Positions 60,391-64,000 of a DNA stretch of 64,000 nt are shown here, piece after piece. The stretch is from Pedobacter africanus (GTDB lineage Bacteria > Bacteroidota > Bacteroidia > Sphingobacteriales > Sphingobacteriaceae). Position 1 is the stretch's first letter; the number at the start of each line of letters is the position of its first letter. Where the stretch lies: positions 579,762-643,761 of the forward strand of contig NZ_FWXT01000003.1 of assembly GCF_900176535.1 (NCBI RefSeq), given 5' to 3'. The translations under genes were made by a program, and so were the position numbers. The notes beneath the pieces are model-generated. The model saw nothing but the letters and a program-made list of their open reading frames with translations. It was not told the origin of the DNA and did no database searches.

Positions 60391-62940
60391 TTAAGATTTT
60401 GGATTCAGTGCGGTATTAATGCGTACCAATAGATCCTGCAAATGGAATTTGCTCATACCGGTTGCTGCTGGTATTGCAGTGCGGATATCTTTCGCCAGAA
60501 TGCTCAGGTGGGCGCGACTAACGCTTGAAACATCAGAACTGGTTGGATCTGTAACCCTCATGCCAGGGAAAGAGGAACCACCAGCAGCCTGAGCCGGAGC
60601 AGAAATCAGTTTGATCATGTTATCTATATAGGCTTTCTGAAGGTTTCTTCTGTAAACATCTATGTTTTTATGTGAACTCAACTCTGACCAGATGCCAGAT
60701 TTAAGGTCGCTGAACAGGTTAAAGGCTGTGTAGGCTTTGTTGCCGTTTAGCGCTTCGTCATTGATCAGCTTGCCAATTGTATTCGCATTCTGCAATCTTG
60801 CTAAAGTACTTTTTTGTGTACCCTGGAAGACATCAACCGGATTGATGCCAGTACGCTCGATTAATTCTTTGTTGATTAACCATGTTGGGGTAGCAAATAA
60901 CTGTGTATTGAGGAAGGTCATTGCTTCTTTTTGTATAGCAAAAGGAACAGGCTGGAACATACCCCCTTTTTCTTCAACTGTTTTAGGACTGGCATAGATA
61001 CCACCTACATTTTTCGCCACATGCCCCATATAACGGCCATATTGGCCTACCACTTCACCATACAGGGTTTTTGCATTCTGATAGCTTTCGTTGGGTTCTT
61101 TGCTCCAGGTAAGAATGTTTGGTAATATCCTTTTCAGGTTTTTGATGCCGTAGGACGAGGCAAGCATGGCATTGTCACCCAGGTCTTCATTCTGGTTGCG
61201 CGGATCATTAGGATCACTTTCTGTACCAAAAGTGAGGCGTTTATTTGCACTGATCCTTTTGATAATGGTCTGGTTTGAATAGGCAGCTTCCTCTTCAGGA
61301 GTATTGAATTCAGGCAGCCATTTGTAGCCCCATTCAATTGCCCACAGATCGTAATCACCTATTCTAGGGAATATACCTTTGGCGCTGATGTTATCTTCCG
61401 GCTGTGCCACATAGTTAAAACGGGCATAATCCATAATGGATGGGGTATGACCATTTTTTTCTACCCATTGTTTGTCTCTTAGCTTTTCTACCGGAACGGT
61501 TGCTGATGATCCAAAGTTATGACGCAAGCCTAAAGTATGTCCTATTTCGTGTGAAGAAACAAAGCGGATCAGCTGCCCCATTAGCTCATCATCAAATTTC
61601 ATTTTTCGGGCCTTAGGATCGATGGCAGCGGCCTGGATAAAGTACCAGTTCCTCAACAACTGCATTACGTTATGGTACCAGTTGACATGTGTTTCCAGAA
61701 TCTCGCCGGTGCGTGGGTCGTGTACATGCGGCCCGCTTGCATTAGGAATATCAGATGGCTTGTAAACAATGGCATTGTGCCTTGCATCGTCGATGCTCCA
61801 GTTTGGATCTTTTGGTGCCTCTTTGGCAACAATTGCATTTTTAAATCCTGCTTTTTCAAAGGCAGCCTGCCAGTCGTTCACGCCTTGCATCAGGTAAGGC
61901 ACCCATTTTTTCGGTGTAGCCGGATCAATGTAATAAACAATCTGTTTCTTAGGCTCAACCAGTTCGCCTCTTTTGTATTTTTCTACATCTTCTGGTTTAG
62001 GTTCCAGGCGCCAGCGGGTAATCAGCGACTGATTTTTTACGCCTTGCGGATTGGCATCGAAATCAACGTACCCCGTTGCAAAATAACCAACACGGGCATC
62101 AAAGAATCTAGGTTTCATTGGTTTTGCCGGAAGCAATACCATAGAACTGTTCAGCTCATAAGTTGCTGGTGTGGATGTTCCACCACCGCCACCCATCATT
62201 CCAGGTGCCTGTGGAGGGGTTTTCATATAGGTTTTCAGCGTCCTGACCTCAATGTTCAAAGGATAGGCTTTGATCTCTTTGATGTAACTGCGATCGGCCA
62301 TTTGTCCACCTAATGACAGTCCTTTTTTTGTACCTGAGTCAAAAAAGAAAATGTCGTTATCGCTGTTTATGTAATCGGTTACATCGATTACTGTTCCTTT
62401 AACCCCTGAAATAGAATCTTTGGCAAATGCTTTGACATCAAATGATGCGACCAATGGCTGAATGTTAGAGCTCATAACCGATTTGTACATTCCCTGATCG
62501 GTGGTATCTTTAGCGCGCTCGCTATAAGAAATACTTTTTAAGAAGACTTTGTTGTTCGGCCCTTTTTCGAAGCTGATTACATTATCGCCGATGTGATCAC
62601 CTCCATAGCCCATCATTTGAGCGCGGTTTCCTGCAGCAGCTTTACTGATCCGGTTTACAGTCAGGATCTCCCGTCCGAGTAAGGAGTCCGGAATTTCAAA
62701 GAAATAACGGTCTTCTACAAAATGGACTTTAAATAGCCCTTTGTCTGTTTTTGCTTTTGCAGTGATGACCTGATTGTAAGGTTTTGGTCCGGTTGAAGGG
62801 CCTCCCGGGCGGTTCATCGCATTTGGATTGGCCGGCGGAGGTGTAGCAACCGGAGTTGGTGTTTTAGGGTTTCTTTTTTGAGCAAAGCCCTGATAGCCGG
62901 CACAAAACAGTACCAGTGCAATCAAACTTAATTTCTTCAT
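60391..62940 (-). CDS. Large secreted zinc metalloprotease (HEXXH, DUF5117-like)
   Basis: A signal peptide (MKKLSLIALVLFCAGYQGFA) is followed by a Pro-rich linker (TPTPVATPPPANP) and an N-terminal beta-rich domain. The zinc site HEIGHTLGLRHNF, an extended HEXXH-x2-G-x2-H motif as in metzincins, lies near residues 460-475. A distal Met-turn-like SIMDYARFNYV follows. At 849 residues it fits the family of large zincins of Bacteroidota with DUF5117/DUF5118-type regions. Its substrate is unknown. A 37-bp palindrome lies 48 bp upstream of the start. Confidence 0.9.
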   Translation of the reverse strand: MKKLSLIALVLFCAGYQGFAQKRNPKTPTPVATPPPANPNAMNRPGGPSTGPKPYNQVITAKAKTDKGLFKVHFVEDRYFFEIPDSLLGREILTVNRISKAAAGNRAQMMGYGGDHIGDNVISFEKGPNNKVFLKSISYSERAKDTTDQGMYKSVMSSNIQPLVASFDVKAFAKDSISGVKGTVIDVTDYINSDNDIFFFDSGTKKGLSLGGQMADRSYIKEIKAYPLNIEVRTLKTYMKTPPQAPGMMGGGGGTSTPATYELNSSMVLLPAKPMKPRFFDARVGYFATGYVDFDANPQGVKNQSLITRWRLEPKPEDVEKYKRGELVEPKKQIVYYIDPATPKKWVPYLMQGVNDWQAAFEKAGFKNAIVAKEAPKDPNWSIDDARHNAIVYKPSDIPNASGPHVHDPRTGEILETHVNWYHNVMQLLRNWYFIQAAAIDPKARKMKFDDELMGQLIRFVSSHEIGHTLGLRHNFGSSATVPVEKLRDKQWVEKNGHTPSIMDYARFNYVAQPEDNISAKGIFPRIGDYDLWAIEWGYKWLPEFNTPEEEAAYSNQTIIKRISANKRLTFGTESDPNDPRNQNEDLGDNAMLASSYGIKNLKRILPNILTWSKEPNESYQNAKTLYGEVVGQYGRYMGHVAKNVGGIYASPKTVEEKGGMFQPVPFAIQKEAMTFLNTQLFATPTWLINKELIERTGINPVDVFQGTQKSTLARLQNANTIGKLINDEALNGNKAYTAFNLFSDLKSGIWSELSSHKNIDVYRRNLQKAYIDNMIKLISAPAQAAGGSSFPGMRVTDPTSSDVSSVSRAHLSILAKDIRTAIPAATGMSKFHLQDLLVRINTALNPKS

Positions 62941-62988
62941 TTAGATTATTGATTTAAAAAGATAGTTTGGTGTGTATGTTGTCATTCA

Positions 62989-63025
62989 ATCTATTAAGAA
63001 AGAACAATGTTCTTTCTTAATAGAT
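62989..63025. repeat. 37-bp perfect palindrome between the metalloprotease and DsbD-like genes
   Basis: Arms of 17 bp (62989-63005 and 63009-63025, beginning ATCTATTAAGAAAGAAC) flank AAT. It lies 7 bp after the stop of the DsbD-like gene. No U run follows on the minus strand, so it is either a weak terminator or a protein-binding palindrome. Confidence 0.7.
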
Positions 63026-63032
63026 ATTTGTA

Positions 63033-64000
63033 TTATTTTTTTCTTTTATAGGCATCTATTCCACTTTGCAGGTAAGCAGCATATTCTTTGGCATCGAATA
63101 TGGCGCCCTGTGGTTTTACCAGGGGAACCAGGTCATGTCCGGCCAGCACATATAAAGGCTGGGCATTTGACCCGTATTTTGTAGCCTGAAAATCAAGGTT
63201 CCAGTAACCCAGATCGTCAGTCTTGCGTTTCAGTATTTCAGAATAGTGGATCTTGTCCTGCTCCATTTTGATGTTGCGGTCGTCTGCATATAACTGGATC
63301 AGCACATATTCTTCCTTGATCAGCCGGCCTACCTCTTTGTCTATCCAGACCAGGTCTTCCATTCTACGGCAGTTCACACAGGTATGGCCTGTAAAATCAA
63401 GCAACACAGGCTTGCCTACCTCTTTAGCATAGGCCAAACCTTCCTCCAGTTCAAAGAAAGCACGGAAACCCACAGGTGCCTTTAAAGATTCACTGTATTT
63501 CACTTTGGCAGGAAAACCTGTGGGACCGGAACCTGAAGAACCACCACCCCCTGCTGTCAGGATAAAATCCTGGGTATTCATTGGCGGTGCCAGTCCGCTC
63601 AGCACACTTACCGGTGCACCCCATAAGCCCGGTACCATGTACACCGCAAAGGAGAAAGATAAAATGGCAAAGAACAAACGTGGTACCGATACATAAGGCA
63701 GATCACTGTCGTGCGAGAACTTGATCTTGCCCAGCAGGTATACGCCCATCAGCACAAAGATCACAATCCACAATACCAGGAAGATCTCCCGGTCAAACCA
63801 CTCCCAATGCCAGGCCAGATCGGCAGAGGAAAGGAATTTTAAGGCCAAAGCCAGTTCCAGGAAACCCAGACATACCTTTACACTGTTTAACCAGCCCCCA
63901 GATTTTGGCATGCTGCTCAAAAAGCCGGGGAAGATGGCCGATAAGGTGAATGGAAGCGCCAGGGCCAGTGAGAAACCAAACATCCCAATGGCCGGGCCCA
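63033..64000 (-). CDS. DsbD-like thiol:disulfide interchange protein, C-terminal part, runs off the right edge
   Basis: The visible 322 residues start inside the membrane domain (GPAIGMFGFSLALALPFTL, then SMPKSGGWLNSVKVCLGFLE), the DsbD pattern with several helices. A periplasmic thioredoxin domain follows with the redox motif CVNC in LLDFTGHTCVNCRRMED. It would carry electrons from cytoplasmic thioredoxin to periplasmic proteins. The start lies beyond the right edge; the ATG at 63983 is internal. It is upstream of the metalloprotease on the same strand but separated by a palindrome. Confidence 0.9.
   Translation of the reverse strand, partial: GPAIGMFGFSLALALPFTLSAIFPGFLSSMPKSGGWLNSVKVCLGFLELALALKFLSSADLAWHWEWFDREIFLVLWIVIFVLMGVYLLGKIKFSHDSDLPYVSVPRLFFAILSFSFAVYMVPGLWGAPVSVLSGLAPPMNTQDFILTAGGGGSSGSGPTGFPAKVKYSESLKAPVGFRAFFELEEGLAYAKEVGKPVLLDFTGHTCVNCRRMEDLVWIDKEVGRLIKEEYVLIQLYADDRNIKMEQDKIHYSEILKRKTDDLGYWNLDFQATKYGSNAQPLYVLAGHDLVPLVKPQGAIFDAKEYAAYLQSGIDAYKRKK

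Noticed and set aside
61672..62313. 213-codon plus-strand frame
   Set aside because: It is antisense to the metalloprotease, with a Cys- and Phe-rich composition typical of a shadow frame.
1..64000. Insertion sequences, prophage or integrated element
   Set aside because: I found no transposase, integrase, attachment repeats or tRNA, and the gene style is uniform across the window.

Overview
The window looks like chromosomal DNA of a Bacteroidota bacterium, most likely Sphingobacteriaceae (Pedobacter-like). The grounds are three SusC/SusD pairs, FAS1 and DUF5017 surface lipoproteins, PorT-like barrels, a LytTR/LytS pair, and promoters of the Bacteroidota type (TTTG, about 19-20 nt, TAnnTTTG). 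I see no tRNA, rRNA, IS element, prophage or CRISPR array.

Region 1 (1-18392, minus strand) is a polysaccharide utilization locus (PUL) that looks sialidase-centred. One operon starts near 17580 and runs off the left edge: DapA/NanA-family aldolase, GH33 sialidase lipoprotein, three-domain FAS1 lipoprotein, SusC, SusD, second FAS1 lipoprotein, short SusC, SusD, a BNR lipoprotein whose sialidase active site is lost, and the start of a second true sialidase. Upstream lies a FadR/NanR-type GntR regulator behind its own terminator. The same 11-base core, TATGTACTACA, sits in the PUL promoter and in front of the regulator gene, which suggests one operator at two promoters.

Region 2 (18563-24175) holds trehalose-phosphate synthase/phosphatase, a convergent GH15 hydrolase, a beta-lactamase-fold serine hydrolase behind a structured leader, and a 35-residue membrane miniprotein too short for standard gene calling. 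Region 3 (24185-28695, minus) is an operon of a Gfo/Idh/MocA oxidoreductase and an asymmetric heterodimeric ABC exporter. A small outer-membrane barrel gene follows on the plus strand.

Region 4 (29545-52637) is a second, larger PUL of ten tightly packed minus-strand genes: SusC, SusD, DUF5017 lipoprotein, three mutually homologous large toroid-like proteins, SGNH esterase, GH97, FAD oxidoreductase and an SSS importer. A divergent GntR regulator with a LacI-like ligand domain flanks it. A 13-bp palindrome overlaps the PUL promoter. The three large paralogues match no enzyme family I can name with confidence and are the best candidates for undescribed chemistry.

Region 5 (52842-64000) contains a small secreted protein, a candidate small RNA (consensus promoter followed at once by a terminator), an 11-bp tandem repeat ending in a 22-bp inverted repeat, a GMC oxidoreductase with its small subunit and a Cys cluster resembling the Fe-S site of FAD-glucose dehydrogenase, a PAP2_C-type lipid phosphotransferase, a PorT-like barrel, a methyltransferase, a LytTR/LytS two-component system, a large HEXXH metalloprotease and the C-terminal part of a DsbD-like protein.
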